A stretch of DNA of 64,000 bases from Bacillus sp. AFS059628 (GCF_002571225.1 NZ_NVEC01000008.1:126852-190851); one strand, 5' to 3'. Positions 24,736 to 34,490 are shown, counted from the stretch's first letter. Numbers and translations: made by a program. The notes: generated by a model from the letters alone, not told the origin.

Positions 24736-26676
24736 TTATAACGATAATAATATCTCTTGAAAATCTTCAACCACTTCAGCCTGAGCTAATTTCTCTATCG
24801 TATTTTGATTAGACATAATATCATATAAAAAATCATAAAGCTTTTGTAAATCTTCATTATTATTGCGCTTTACACTAAATAAAATAATAACTTGTACTTT
24901 CTTATCTCCCCAGTCAACCGCTTTATTAAGTGTACAAAACATCAAAAATGTTTTCTCACTTAATAACTGCATTGGATGTGGAATCGCAACTAAATTCCCG
25001 ACCGCTGTAGGAGATGTACTCTCTCTTTCCATAACAGATTCATAAAAGTTTTCTGGTACATAGTTTTTCTCAGCAGCTTTCTCACATAAAAATCGAATAA
25101 CCTCTTCCTTCGTAGAAGCGCTATGATTTAAGAAAATCAAATCTTCCTTCATATATTGCTGCACACTAGTATTCACATTCGTAAACAACTGCTGACCAAT
25201 TGACTTAATCTCTTTATCATCAAATATTGAATTTACTTTTATAACAGGTACAGGCAAACCACTTGGTATATGAATCGTACTAATAATACAATCTATCTTT
25301 TCTTTGTAGAGATCTTCTACTTTCAATTGATAATAGCCTGTAATCCCTACAATCTCTAATTTATCTCGGAACTGTGATAGAATTTTATATTTCAATAGCT
25401 GGGCGCTTCCTTGACCAGTCGCACAAACTAATAAACATCTTTTCTTTTGATTCTGTTCTTGTAAACGACTCATCGCTCCGCCGAAGTGAATCGCAATATA
25501 ACCAATTTCACTTTCCGGAATCGATTCTCCCGTATATTCACCAATTATATCTCCAACGAGAACCGCAATTTCAAAAGCATACGGATAATTCTTTTTCACT
25601 TCTGCCAATAGAGGATTTCTCGTATTTAACTTATACTTCAAACGGTTTAATAATGTTTTTAAATGAACACCAAATCCAAATAATAATTCCTCATCATAAT
25701 AAAAAATAAGATTCCGTTCTTCCGCTACTTTAAAGAGAATATGTTGCATAAATGCATATAGATCTTTCCCTAATAATTCTTCTACATTTTCATAACGGTC
25801 TTTCGCTGTAACAGCAGTACTTAATAAATGCATCGTTACATATAAAACTTCTTCTTCGGGAAATGAAAGATGCAACGCTTTCTCTAAATCCCCTAAAATC
25901 GCTTTCGCAATTGTATATTCTTTCTTTATGATAAGTTCAGCTTGCTCTGCATTTAGTCCTTTCATATAATGTTGATCTTCACAACGCTTTAATGCAATTG
26001 CAATATGAATGACTAAATTATCAATTTCTATATCTGATAAATATATCGTTCCTCCTTCAATATACTTTAATATAACCGAACGGATAAGCGGTATATGAGG
26101 TAACGATACATATGTATCACTCTGTTCAAATTGCTCATGAAACGGAGTATGATCATAACGTGGTAAACCATATTGTGATAAACAAGAACGAATACGAAAC
26201 TCCTCTCCGACAACACGTATACCATAATACGGTCTCTTTTCAATTTGTAATTTATAGCGACCACATATATCTGTAACATCTTTCATAATTAAATTTACAG
26301 TCGATTTACTTACATAAATCTCCTCTGCTAACTGCGAAAGCTTCACATACCCATCTGTCGTTAAAATACGTTGCAGAATGTACGCTATCCTTTCTTCATA
26401 AGAAGTTGGGATCTTTTCCGTCTGTTTTTGAAATAGATTCACGCAAAACTCTTCAAACTTCTTCGTTTGTATAATTTCTAGTTCGTATCCAGTCCCTCTT
26501 TGCGATTCAATTTTTGCTCCGTTTTCTTCCAATATATCATTCAATAACTTTATATCTTTTTGAATCGTCTTCGTTGATACATGTAAACGGCTCGCTAAAA
26601 AAGCTCGATTTAACATCGATTTCTCTTCTAAAAACTCCTCTAAAATAGAAACTAATCGCTGATGCACCTTTGTCAT
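24736..26676 (-). CDS. PRD-domain PTS regulator (MtlR/LicR-like activator)
   Basis: A 646-residue DNA-binding activator that reads PTS phosphorylation. In order it has an N-terminal HTH (about 5-60, FLASRLHVSTKTIQKDIKLL), a second HTH of the Mga type (about 85-165, KLSQLAEEIYVSKSTVNLIMKD), two PRD domains with conserved histidines (about 175-395), a IIB-like domain (CLLVCATGQGSAQLLKYKI) and a C-terminal IIA domain (VAIPHP). ATG has AGAGGAAG upstream. It lies between mupG copy 2 and the PTS operon in the same orientation, so it most likely controls both. Confidence 0.9.
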   Translation of the reverse strand: MTKVHQRLVSILEEFLEEKSMLNRAFLASRLHVSTKTIQKDIKLLNDILEENGAKIESQRGTGYELEIIQTKKFEEFCVNLFQKQTEKIPTSYEERIAYILQRILTTDGYVKLSQLAEEIYVSKSTVNLIMKDVTDICGRYKLQIEKRPYYGIRVVGEEFRIRSCLSQYGLPRYDHTPFHEQFEQSDTYVSLPHIPLIRSVILKYIEGGTIYLSDIEIDNLVIHIAIALKRCEDQHYMKGLNAEQAELIIKKEYTIAKAILGDLEKALHLSFPEEEVLYVTMHLLSTAVTAKDRYENVEELLGKDLYAFMQHILFKVAEERNLIFYYDEELLFGFGVHLKTLLNRLKYKLNTRNPLLAEVKKNYPYAFEIAVLVGDIIGEYTGESIPESEIGYIAIHFGGAMSRLQEQNQKKRCLLVCATGQGSAQLLKYKILSQFRDKLEIVGITGYYQLKVEDLYKEKIDCIISTIHIPSGLPVPVIKVNSIFDDKEIKSIGQQLFTNVNTSVQQYMKEDLIFLNHSASTKEEVIRFLCEKAAEKNYVPENFYESVMERESTSPTAVGNLVAIPHPMQLLSEKTFLMFCTLNKAVDWGDKKVQVIILFSVKRNNNEDLQKLYDFLYDIMSNQNTIEKLAQAEVVEDFQEILLSL

Positions 26677-26701
26677 AGCTCTTCCTCTCGCAATTTATAT
26701 A

Positions 26702-26745
26702 TAAAAAGGAAAAAGCTGCTGAGGTCAGTAGTTTTTTCCTTTTTC
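26702..26745 (-). terminator. Terminator after mupG copy 2
   Basis: A-rich/T-rich hairpin AAAAAGGAAAAA / TTTTTTCCTTTTT with an inner CTGCTGAGGTCAGTAG loop structure, in the short gap before the regulator gene. Confidence 0.65.
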
Positions 26746-26752
26746 ATTTTAT

Positions 26753-27841
26753 CTATTTCTTTAATGTAAATCCGAATTTATCCCATGCTTGTAAATAATC
26801 TAATAAGAAAATTTCTTCTTCCACAATTCGGCCAACTACATTTGTTTTTCCTGTGTTCACCATATCTTTTAAAGCAATTTGCAATTCACCTTTATACTGA
26901 CCGTACTGTTCATTATCAATTAAAAGATCCCCGCGCTTAATTTCGCGTGTATTATGCGGTTTGAACTCTTCTTTCTTATATTTCACACGACTTTGTGTCG
27001 AACGAATCATATATTCAGATACATCTCCGCGATAAAAATGCGGTTCCTCTAATACAATAATTTTTTCTAATTCTGTTGTCGTATCGTATAACTCTATATC
27101 AAAAGTTTGTTTTTCTTTATTTAATGCACCTAGTGCCTCTAATTCTTTTTCTGATGCATACGCATTCGCAATAATGACATCATCAATTAATTCTGTTGCA
27201 AATAAATGCTTCGCCTGTGTTGTCATCGGTAATTCACGATGCTGCTCTAACGTACATAATCCTTCTGTTACTGGCCAAGGCCCATATGTTGCATCAAATG
27301 ATGAAATAAAAGCAGCCGTTCTCATACCGTAATCTTTAAATTGTTTCGAGCATGTAACAAAATGATCATATGATAATCCTGAATAACGATGCGGATAAAA
27401 ATTATGGCAACCAATTAAATTTTCACGATTTGGTCTATGGCTCATAATATTATCAACATATTTCGTACCGTTACTCATATTAATTTCAATTTTTAAGCCG
27501 TATGGATTGTAAGTCATAATCGATTCTTCTAAACCAGAGAATCCAACATCTAAACGAATACCGTACGCTCCTAACTCATGGAAGAACGATAAATCATCAT
27601 ATGAAATACCTAATTGTGTAAAGACAGAGGGACTAATATCAACTAATACTTGGAACCCTAATGCATTTGCATGCGAGATCGTCTCTTTAAAGTCTTCTAT
27701 AATTTTCTCTTTCTCTCCATCTACAGACAATAAGCATGTGAATACACGTGTAAATCCGTATTTACTTGCTAATGTTAAATATTCCTTATCTTTCTCTACT
27801 GTTGAATGTTCTGGATAAATAGAAATACCTAATCGTCTCAT
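26753..27841 (-). CDS. MupG/DUF871 family TIM-barrel glycosidase (copy 2)
   Basis: A 362-residue paralogue of the copy at 21283, with the same blocks: GISIYPEHST, GAYGIRLDVGFSGLEESIMTYNPYGLKIEINMS and LIGCHNFYPHRYSGLSYDHF. The two are clearly homologous along the whole length but differ at many positions, so this is an old duplication rather than a recent one. It is the first gene of the cluster, preceded by AAAGAGGCG and a 300-nt control region, and separated from the regulator by a terminator. The pair may have different linkage or phosphate-position specificity. Confidence 0.85.
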   Translation of the reverse strand: MRRLGISIYPEHSTVEKDKEYLTLASKYGFTRVFTCLLSVDGEKEKIIEDFKETISHANALGFQVLVDISPSVFTQLGISYDDLSFFHELGAYGIRLDVGFSGLEESIMTYNPYGLKIEINMSNGTKYVDNIMSHRPNRENLIGCHNFYPHRYSGLSYDHFVTCSKQFKDYGMRTAAFISSFDATYGPWPVTEGLCTLEQHRELPMTTQAKHLFATELIDDVIIANAYASEKELEALGALNKEKQTFDIELYDTTTELEKIIVLEEPHFYRGDVSEYMIRSTQSRVKYKKEEFKPHNTREIKRGDLLIDNEQYGQYKGELQIALKDMVNTGKTNVVGRIVEEEIFLLDYLQAWDKFGFTLKK

Positions 27842-28160
27842 ATGTACACGCCTCTTTCTTTATTGTTTTGTAAACCTTTTCAAATATATGTAGTGAAAAA
27901 GCATATAATCCCCTTCTCATTCACTACGTTTTGAATCCGCTTTCTTTAAAGAAAAAACAATTTCTATCATTCATAACAACTACAAGTCTATACATCTATA
28001 CTTTACAACTTTTTTTCATAGTTGTGTAGCTTTTACACAAATTTGTCAGTTTTTTCACCGCAAAAATTGTTATACGTTTTCAAGGCACCTTCCTTGACTG
28101 TTACATTGACCAATACATATACTCGAAAGAACAGAGAAATTTTATATAGGGGATGAATAT
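27842..28160. promoter_or_regulatory. Divergent control region mupG2 / MFS
   Basis: No gene is visible. It contains a cre-like site with one mismatch (TTGAATCCGCTTTCT, 27931-27945). There is a 14-bp perfect palindrome TTTCTTTAAAGAAA (27941-27954) and an inverted repeat GTAGTGAA / TTCACTAC (27890-27927). Two repeats lie toward the MFS gene (TTGTGTA-TACACAA 28022-28040; CAAGG-CCTTG 28081-28096). A TTGACT / TATACT promoter (28094-28123, 18-nt spacer) reads toward the MFS gene. Confidence 0.45.
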
Positions 28161-29363
28161 ATGGGAGAAGCAATACTCGTAAAACGAGAACCGTTATGGA
28201 CGAAAGAGTTTGTTGCTTTAATTCTAGCAAACTTATGTATGTTTTTAGGGTTTCAAATGTTAATTCCTACTTTACCTGTTTATGTGAAAGAAATTGGCGG
28301 CACAAGTTCTAATATCGGATTTGTTGTCGGCATGTTTACTGTAGCGGCACTTTTTGTTAGACCACTAACGGGAAACGCCTTGCAAAAATTCAACAAAAAA
28401 ATTATTTTAATGATTGGTACTGCAATTTGTTTACTCGCTATGGGTAGTTATCTTTTCGCTTCAACTGTCTTCCTATTACTTGCCGTTCGAATTTTACACG
28501 GGGCTGGTTTTGGTATTACAACGACTACATATGGAACTGTCGTTTCAGATTTAATTCCACAAGCTCGCCGCGGTGAAGGCATGGGATATTTCGGTCTTTC
28601 TGGAACAATTGCAATGGCGCTTGGTCCACTTATCGGACTTTGGCTTATGCAAACATATAACTTCACAATTCTTTTTTTATGTGCACTTTCCTGTACAGTA
28701 GTTTCATTAATATTAACAAAAATACTTCAAATCAAAAAATCGCCGCAACCACCTCAGCAAATATCTGGTACCTTCCTCGATGGATTTATCGAGCGCAAAG
28801 CTTTACTTCCTTCATTATTAATATTATGTATTACATTAATGTACGGAGGAATCGGGAGCTTTATTACATTATTCGCTACCGAAGTCGGAATTGCTGATAT
28901 TAGCCTCTTTTTCTTATTTAATGCACTGGCAATCGCTGTCACTCGTCCGTTTTCTGGAAAGTTATACGATGCGAAAGGTCATACATTCGTTATCATTCCA
29001 GGAGTTATTATTACGTTTGTAGGTATTATTTTATTGTCGTATACAACTACCATTCCGAGTTTAATTATTGCAGCGGCATGTTACGGAAGTGGTTTTGGAG
29101 CGATTCAACCTGCACTGCAAGCATGGATGATTGATCGAGTAGCACCGCACCGACGAGGCGTCGCAACCGCTACATTCTTCTCAGCATTCGACCTTGGAAT
29201 TGGTGCTGGCGCAATTATATTTGGATTCATTGCACATTTTACAAACTATGCAACTGTATATCGCTATTCCTCTCTACTCCTTATTGCTTTCCTATTCATT
29301 TACATCACAAGTGTAAGGAAACAAAAGCATGGAGATAAAAACAGAGAAAAAGCTGCTGGATAA
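28161..29363 (+). CDS. MFS transporter
   Basis: A 400-residue major facilitator with 12 predicted helices. The motif-A-like loop is RPLTGNALQKFNKK between helices 2 and 3, with a second-half equivalent RPFSGKLYDAKG. GAGFGITTTTYGTVVSDLIPQARRGEGMGYFGLSG resembles drug-efflux MFS proteins of the YfkF/YwfA kind. ATG has AGGGGATG upstream. Monocistronic, ended by a hairpin. Substrate unknown. Confidence 0.88.
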   Translation: MGEAILVKREPLWTKEFVALILANLCMFLGFQMLIPTLPVYVKEIGGTSSNIGFVVGMFTVAALFVRPLTGNALQKFNKKIILMIGTAICLLAMGSYLFASTVFLLLAVRILHGAGFGITTTTYGTVVSDLIPQARRGEGMGYFGLSGTIAMALGPLIGLWLMQTYNFTILFLCALSCTVVSLILTKILQIKKSPQPPQQISGTFLDGFIERKALLPSLLILCITLMYGGIGSFITLFATEVGIADISLFFLFNALAIAVTRPFSGKLYDAKGHTFVIIPGVIITFVGIILLSYTTTIPSLIIAAACYGSGFGAIQPALQAWMIDRVAPHRRGVATATFFSAFDLGIGAGAIIFGFIAHFTNYATVYRYSSLLLIAFLFIYITSVRKQKHGDKNREKAAG

Positions 29364-29382
29364 TTTCAGTGGCTTTTTTATC
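29346..29382 (+). terminator. Terminator of the MFS gene
   Basis: Imperfect stem AAAAAGCTGCTG / CAGTGGCTTTTTT overlapping the gene's 3' end, T6 at the end. Confidence 0.6.
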
Positions 29383-29598
29383 GTATTTTTGATGTTATAA
29401 AACTACATGCATTTCCCTACATATTTTTTTAACTTTCGTCAAAAAATATACGATGAACTCGTAGACGCTTTCCTTCATATTCAAATGAACAACACTATTC
29501 TAAAAAATGTGATTTCTTTACAAAAACACTGTCTATATAGGGGTTAAACCAATTAAATCCAGCTGTTTCTTTAAAGAATTGTAAACTTTTCTTCCCTT

Positions 29599-29660
29599 TG
29601 TAAATTTAGTGTAAATTTTACTGACAAACCGTTTACAGTGCCTCAAGGTTTAGTTAATAA
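29599..29660 (+). promoter_or_regulatory. Promoter with candidate PhoP boxes, Na/Pi cotransporter
   Basis: TGTAAA at 29599 and 29610, 5 nt apart (the complement of TTTACA-n5-TTTACA, the PhoP box spacing), lie just upstream of a promoter. That promoter is TTTACA (29632-29637) and TAATAA (29655-29660) with a 17-nt spacer. A further TGTAAA is at 29580. The remaining part of the 29383-29694 gap shows no gene. Confidence 0.5.
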
Positions 29661-29694
29661 TTACATCGTACATGAAATTTAAGGAGTGGAATGC

Positions 29695-31350
29695 GTGGAA
29701 TACAATATTCAAGATATGATCTTCCAGTTCATTGGTGGATTAGGTATTTTCTTATTCGGGATTAAATACATGGGCGATGGACTGCAACAAGCTGCTGGAG
29801 ATCGTCTTCGCGATATTTTAGATCGCTTTACAACAAACCCACTTATGGGTGTACTAGCGGGTATGTTAGTTACTGTATTAATCCAATCAAGTTCAGGAAC
29901 AACCGCTTTAACAGTTGGACTTGTAAGTGCCGGATTTATGACATTAAGACAAGCAATCGGTGTTATTATGGGTGCAAACATCGGAACGACAGTTACTGCA
30001 TTTATTATCGGAATTAAAATCGGAGAATACGCACTTCCAATTATGGCAGTTGGAGCTATCTTACTATTCTTCTTTAAAAATAAAAAAGTACATTCTTTCG
30101 GACAAGTTATATTCGGTTTTGGTATGTTATTCTTCGGTTTAGAATTAATGAGCACAGGTATGAAGCCTCTTCGCTCTTTAGAATCATTCCAAGAATTAAT
30201 GATTAGCATGAGTGATAATCCAATTTTAGGTATTGTGGTCGGTACAGTTTTTACTTTAATTGTACAAAGTTCAAGCGCAACAATCGGTATTTTACAAGAA
30301 CTATTCGGTCAAGGCGCAATCGATTTAAAAGCTTCGCTTCCTGTATTGTTCGGTGATAACATAGGTACAACAATTACAGCTGTATTAGCTGCAATCGGTA
30401 CTTCAATTGCCGCAAGACGTGCTGCATTAGTTCACGTTATCTTTAATATCGTTGGTACAATTATCTTTACGATTTTATTAGTACCTTTTACAAGTTTAAT
30501 TCAGTATTTCCAAACGTCATTAAACTTAAATCCAGAAATGACAATTGCATTTGCACACGGAACGTTTAACGTAACGAATACAATCATTCAGTTCCCATTC
30601 ATTGCAGTATTAGCCTGGATTGTAACAAAAATCATCCGTGGTGAAGATTCATCTATTAACTTCAAACCGCAACATTTAAATCCAATCTTTATTGAACAAT
30701 CTCCAGCCATTGCTTTAACAGAAGCTCAAAAAGAAATCATCCGTATGGCTGAGTTTTCATTAGATGGACTAAAAGAAGCAAATCAATTTTTAAACACACA
30801 AGATAAAAAACATGCTGATATGGCTACTCAATTAGAAGGAGCTATTAACAATTTAGATAAAAAAATTACCGAGTATTTAGTTTTACTATCAGAAAAGCCA
30901 CTTTCACCTACGGATTCTGAAAAACATTCCGTTTTAGCAGGTGTTGTCGGAGATATTGAACGTGTCGGTGATCATGTAGAAAATCTTGTAGAACTTGTAG
31001 ATTTTCAAATTTCAAACCGCGTTTCACTATCAGGCGAAGCACTAGCTGAACTAAATGAAATGCTTGAGTTAACAATTTCAACATTACAAGATGCAATCAA
31101 TGCTTTAACTAACTTCGACACTGAACTAGCTCAAACAGTTATTGCAAAAGAACGTAAAATCGACCAAATGGAACGTGTTCTCCGGAAACGTCACGTATTA
31201 CGTCTAAACGAACGTAGCTGTTCAGGTGATGCAAGTATCATCTTCGTTGATATGGTAAGTAACTTAGAGCGTATCGGTGATCACGCTGTAAATATTGCTG
31301 ATGGTGTTTTAGGTGAACAAGGTAAAGTCAATTTAAAACAATCATTATAA
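29695..31350 (+). CDS. Na/Pi cotransporter family protein with PhoU domain
   Basis: A 551-residue membrane protein of the NptA/YjbB type, moving phosphate with sodium. Two inverted Na_Pi_cotrans repeats carry the QSSSGTTALTVGLV and QSSSATIGILQ signatures (about residues 65 and 195). Hydrophobic segments run to about residue 320, followed by a cytoplasmic PhoU-like helical domain (about 340-545; VVGDIERVGDHVENLVEL and VSNLERIGDHAVNIADG). GTG at 29695 has AAGGAG 8 nt upstream. The GTG at 29686 abuts that site. PhoP-like boxes upstream fit a phosphate role. Confidence 0.92.
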   Translation: MEYNIQDMIFQFIGGLGIFLFGIKYMGDGLQQAAGDRLRDILDRFTTNPLMGVLAGMLVTVLIQSSSGTTALTVGLVSAGFMTLRQAIGVIMGANIGTTVTAFIIGIKIGEYALPIMAVGAILLFFFKNKKVHSFGQVIFGFGMLFFGLELMSTGMKPLRSLESFQELMISMSDNPILGIVVGTVFTLIVQSSSATIGILQELFGQGAIDLKASLPVLFGDNIGTTITAVLAAIGTSIAARRAALVHVIFNIVGTIIFTILLVPFTSLIQYFQTSLNLNPEMTIAFAHGTFNVTNTIIQFPFIAVLAWIVTKIIRGEDSSINFKPQHLNPIFIEQSPAIALTEAQKEIIRMAEFSLDGLKEANQFLNTQDKKHADMATQLEGAINNLDKKITEYLVLLSEKPLSPTDSEKHSVLAGVVGDIERVGDHVENLVELVDFQISNRVSLSGEALAELNEMLELTISTLQDAINALTNFDTELAQTVIAKERKIDQMERVLRKRHVLRLNERSCSGDASIIFVDMVSNLERIGDHAVNIADGVLGEQGKVNLKQSL

Positions 31351-31351
31351 T

Positions 31352-31388
31352 AAGAAAAGAGACGCTAATGTAAGCGTCTCTTTTCTTA
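31352..31388. terminator. Bidirectional terminator
   Basis: A perfect 15-bp stem (AAGAAAAGAGACGCT and complement) between the convergent cotransporter and reductase genes. Confidence 0.88.
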
Positions 31389-32384
31389 TTTCATATTTAC
31401 AACAGTTCTTCCCTTTAACTTTCCTTGCAATATAAGTGTAAACTTCTCCTCTACTTCTTCTAATGTACATTCTTCTGTATACGTTTGTAACTCTTTATTT
31501 CCCCATTCATTTGCTAAGAGCGTCCACACATCACTTCTCACATCTACTGGGCATTGCACAGAATCTACCCCTAAAAGGCTTATGCCTCGCAAAATAAACG
31601 GATATACCGTTGTTTGTAATTCCTGGCCTGCCACATTACCGCATGTCGTTACACAACCACCATACTTCACTATTTTTAAAGCTGTTTCTAACATAGTTCC
31701 ACCTACAGTATCAATAACTCCGGCGTATATCCCTTTTAACATCGGTCTTCCTGATTCATCATTCAATTCTGCGCGATGAATCACTTTTTTCGCTCCTAGA
31801 CGTAGTAGCATCTGTTCCTCTTCCATTTTCCCTGTCGCTCCTACTACGTTAAACCCTAACTTACTTAAAATGCTTACAGCTACACTCCCTACGCCGCCTG
31901 TAGCACCCGTTACTAAAACATCTCCCATACTAGGAGTTATACCTGCTCTCATAAACTTATATACTGATAAAGCCGCTGTAAAACCTGCTGTCCCGTACAT
32001 CATACTTTCCTTTAATGACATTCCCTCTGGTAAAGGGACAATCCAAGATGCCGGCACGCGAATATATTCTCCGAAACCACCAGAAGTGTTCATCCCTAAA
32101 TCATATCCCGTTACAATGACTTGATCTCCTACCTTAATAGTAGCATCTTCACTACTCACAACTTCCCCTGCTGCATCAATGCCTGGCGTATGAGGATATG
32201 TTCTCGTAACACCTTTATTACCAGTAGCTGAAAGCGCATCTTTATAATTTAATGAAGAATAATGAACCTGTATTAATACGTCCCCCTCAGGTAAACTACT
32301 TACTTCTCTCTCGACAACGTTTCTTACAAACTGCTTATTTTCTGTTTCGTTCACAACGATTGCTCGGAATGATGTATGATTCAT
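31386..32384 (-). CDS. YhdH/AcuI-type NADPH-dependent acrylyl-CoA/quinone reductase
   Basis: A 332-residue zinc-free medium-chain dehydrogenase. It has an N-terminal GroES-like domain (YSSLNYKDALSATG, TPGIDAAGEVV), a Rossmann NADP site (VTGATGGVGSVAVSILSKLG, about residues 152-171) and the YhdH-typical end ILQGKLKGRTVV. The start at 32384 follows AAAGGAGAGG. A 30-codon upstream extension lacks support. Members reduce acryloyl-CoA or quinones. Which applies here is not determined. Monocistronic. Confidence 0.88.
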   Translation of the reverse strand: MNHTSFRAIVVNETENKQFVRNVVEREVSSLPEGDVLIQVHYSSLNYKDALSATGNKGVTRTYPHTPGIDAAGEVVSSEDATIKVGDQVIVTGYDLGMNTSGGFGEYIRVPASWIVPLPEGMSLKESMMYGTAGFTAALSVYKFMRAGITPSMGDVLVTGATGGVGSVAVSILSKLGFNVVGATGKMEEEQMLLRLGAKKVIHRAELNDESGRPMLKGIYAGVIDTVGGTMLETALKIVKYGGCVTTCGNVAGQELQTTVYPFILRGISLLGVDSVQCPVDVRSDVWTLLANEWGNKELQTYTEECTLEEVEEKFTLILQGKLKGRTVVNMK

Positions 32385-32698
32385 TATGACCTCTCCTTTA
32401 TCCGTCAAATTCTTCTTTATTATATAGAAGAAACTAGTAAACCTACTCTTTTCTTCTTGGCTATATTTCAACAAATCTTACTTCTCTATTACTTTCTCAT
32501 AATATATATTTTCATTTCTACTAAAAAACCTTATACTTATTCTACATCTGAAAAATAAAATATATAAAATCTGACTTTTTATAAATAAATTGAATTTTTA
32601 CGAAATGTAAATGATTTGTAATGTTTTTTTTCGCTAAATTTCATTATAATAAGTGGATATGAGTGTCGTATTTCAATCCAAATGAAGGAGTACAGGAA

Positions 32699-33901
32699 AT
32701 GGAGCAAAACCCATCTTTGCAAGAAAATACACGCAGTAAACCGAAAAAAAGTAAGAAAAAAATAAAAATTATTATAAGCGTTATACTATTCTTTTTAATA
32801 GTAGGTGGCGGTTATACTTGGTTTTTAGTAAATAAAGCATCTTCTGCTGTTCGAAATGCCGCACATGATTTAGCGCGCGGTGATAAATCTGATTTACGGG
32901 ATAAAGCTGTAAAACCTATTACAAACAATGTCTCTGTTTTAATAATGGGTGTTGATGAAAGTGATGTCCGGGGAAAAGAATATGGTGGCGCTATAAGAAC
33001 AGATGCGCTTTTACTTGCAACTTTTAATAAAGATAGCAAAACTGTAAAACTATTAAGTATCCCACGTGACACATATACTTATATTCCAATAGAAAAGAAA
33101 AAAGATAAAATTACACACGCTCATGCATTCGGTTCTGCTAAAAACGGAAAAAATGGTGGACCACAAGCAAGCATTGATGCAGTTGAAAAATTAATGAATG
33201 TTCCTGTCGATTATTTTGTGAAATTTAACTTTAAATCATTTATAAAAATCGTCGATGACTTGGGCGGTATTGAAGTTGATGTACCAGTTGAATTTACTGA
33301 GCAAGATAGCAATGATAATGCAGAGGCAATTCACCTAGAAAAAGGTGTTCAAAAGTTAAATGGCGAAGAAGCTCTTGCTCTTGCTAGAACAAGACACATC
33401 GATAGTGATGCAATGCGTGGACAACGTCAACAACTCGTTATCGAGGCTATTTTAAAGAAACTAACAAGTGTTGGTTCTGTAACAAAAGTTGGCAACATCA
33501 TTGATGATATTAACGGACAATTCGTTACAAACTTAACATTTGATGATATGCTTTCATTCTATAAGTACGGATCGGATTCAGAAATCGAGAAATTACAAAT
33601 TCAAGGTGACGACTGCTATATGGAAAAAGGTGACGATACATGTAGCAAATCCGCTGGTGGCGGCCGAACGTATTACTACAATCCAGATAAAAAAGAATTA
33701 GCAAAAGTTACAAACGATCTTCGTGCTCATCTCGGGTTACCTGCATATACAAAAACAGACTCTGATTCGAAGAAAACAAATACAGAGAAAACAAAAGAAT
33801 CTAAATCTGAAAATTCAAGTGAACGCGAATCAAGTAACAATGAAGTAAAAAATAAAAATAGCAATGAAGACACAGAAACATCGTCTAACGACAATGAATA
33901 A
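32699..33901 (+). CDS. LytR-CpsA-Psr (LCP) family wall glycopolymer transferase
   Basis: A 400-residue type II membrane protein that should attach teichoic acid or another glycopolymer to peptidoglycan. It has a basic cytoplasmic head (KPKKSKKKIK), one membrane helix (about 25-43), and the LCP domain (about 80-240) with the catalytic Arg/Asp blocks TDALLLATFNK, LSIPRDTYTYIP, ALALARTRHIDSD and RGQRQQ. A long hydrophilic Ser/Asn/Glu-rich tail follows. ATG at 32699 has AAGGAG 8 nt upstream. One of several LCP paralogues expected in this group. Confidence 0.9.
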   Translation: MEQNPSLQENTRSKPKKSKKKIKIIISVILFFLIVGGGYTWFLVNKASSAVRNAAHDLARGDKSDLRDKAVKPITNNVSVLIMGVDESDVRGKEYGGAIRTDALLLATFNKDSKTVKLLSIPRDTYTYIPIEKKKDKITHAHAFGSAKNGKNGGPQASIDAVEKLMNVPVDYFVKFNFKSFIKIVDDLGGIEVDVPVEFTEQDSNDNAEAIHLEKGVQKLNGEEALALARTRHIDSDAMRGQRQQLVIEAILKKLTSVGSVTKVGNIIDDINGQFVTNLTFDDMLSFYKYGSDSEIEKLQIQGDDCYMEKGDDTCSKSAGGGRTYYYNPDKKELAKVTNDLRAHLGLPAYTKTDSDSKKTNTEKTKESKSENSSERESSNNEVKNKNSNEDTETSSNDNE

Positions 33902-33945
33902 AAAAGAAGCAGTTCTCTATGGAGGTAGAGTACTGCTTCTTTTTA
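33901..33945 (+). terminator. Terminator of the LCP gene
   Basis: Stem AAAGAAGCAGT / ACTGCTTCTTT with a further inner CTCTA/TAGAG pairing, T-rich end. Confidence 0.85.
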
Positions 33946-34049
33946 TTGCTTCATAATTAAAAATCAGAACTTTCTAACTATCTTTTTTAATATTTTTAAA
34001 TTATAATAAATAGTAGCAATCTATTCCAATTATCAGGGGGCTCATACAT

Positions 34050-34490
34050 ATGAAAGCTGCAGTAAAACATAACATCTCAGATTTTAAAGACTACTTAAAA
34101 TCAAACGATATATACATGGAAGAAAATATAGATGAAAATGATGGCTCTGTTCACTTTTCAGTAGGATTAGAGACAGAAGCTGGCGCAAAAATTCAACTGA
34201 TCGCTGCTTTCCAAAACGAACATCCTACTGTAGATATATACTGCTTCAATGTTGCTCACGTACCGGATGCAACAGCAACAAATGACATTTTGCACGTTAT
34301 CAATGAATTAAACACATCTTACCGATTTGCAAAATTCACATTAAACAAGCAAAATGCAATTGACATTTCAACATCTCTTGCATTCTCAGAACCAAACTTT
34401 AATCCAGCACTTGTATTTGAACATACGAGAATGCTATATAAATTAGCTAATGACGAATATAAAAATTTAATGAAAGTTATTTGGGCATAA
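34050..34490 (+). CDS. YbjN domain-containing protein
   Basis: A 146-residue soluble protein of the YbjN superfamily (type III secretion chaperone-like fold). It shows HFSVGLETEAGAKIQLIAAF, ILHVINELNTSYRFAKFTLN and ISTSLAFSEPNFNP. It is monocistronic with its own ribosome site (AGGGGGC) and a terminator. Molecular function unknown. Confidence 0.75.
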   Translation: MKAAVKHNISDFKDYLKSNDIYMEENIDENDGSVHFSVGLETEAGAKIQLIAAFQNEHPTVDIYCFNVAHVPDATATNDILHVINELNTSYRFAKFTLNKQNAIDISTSLAFSEPNFNPALVFEHTRMLYKLANDEYKNLMKVIWA

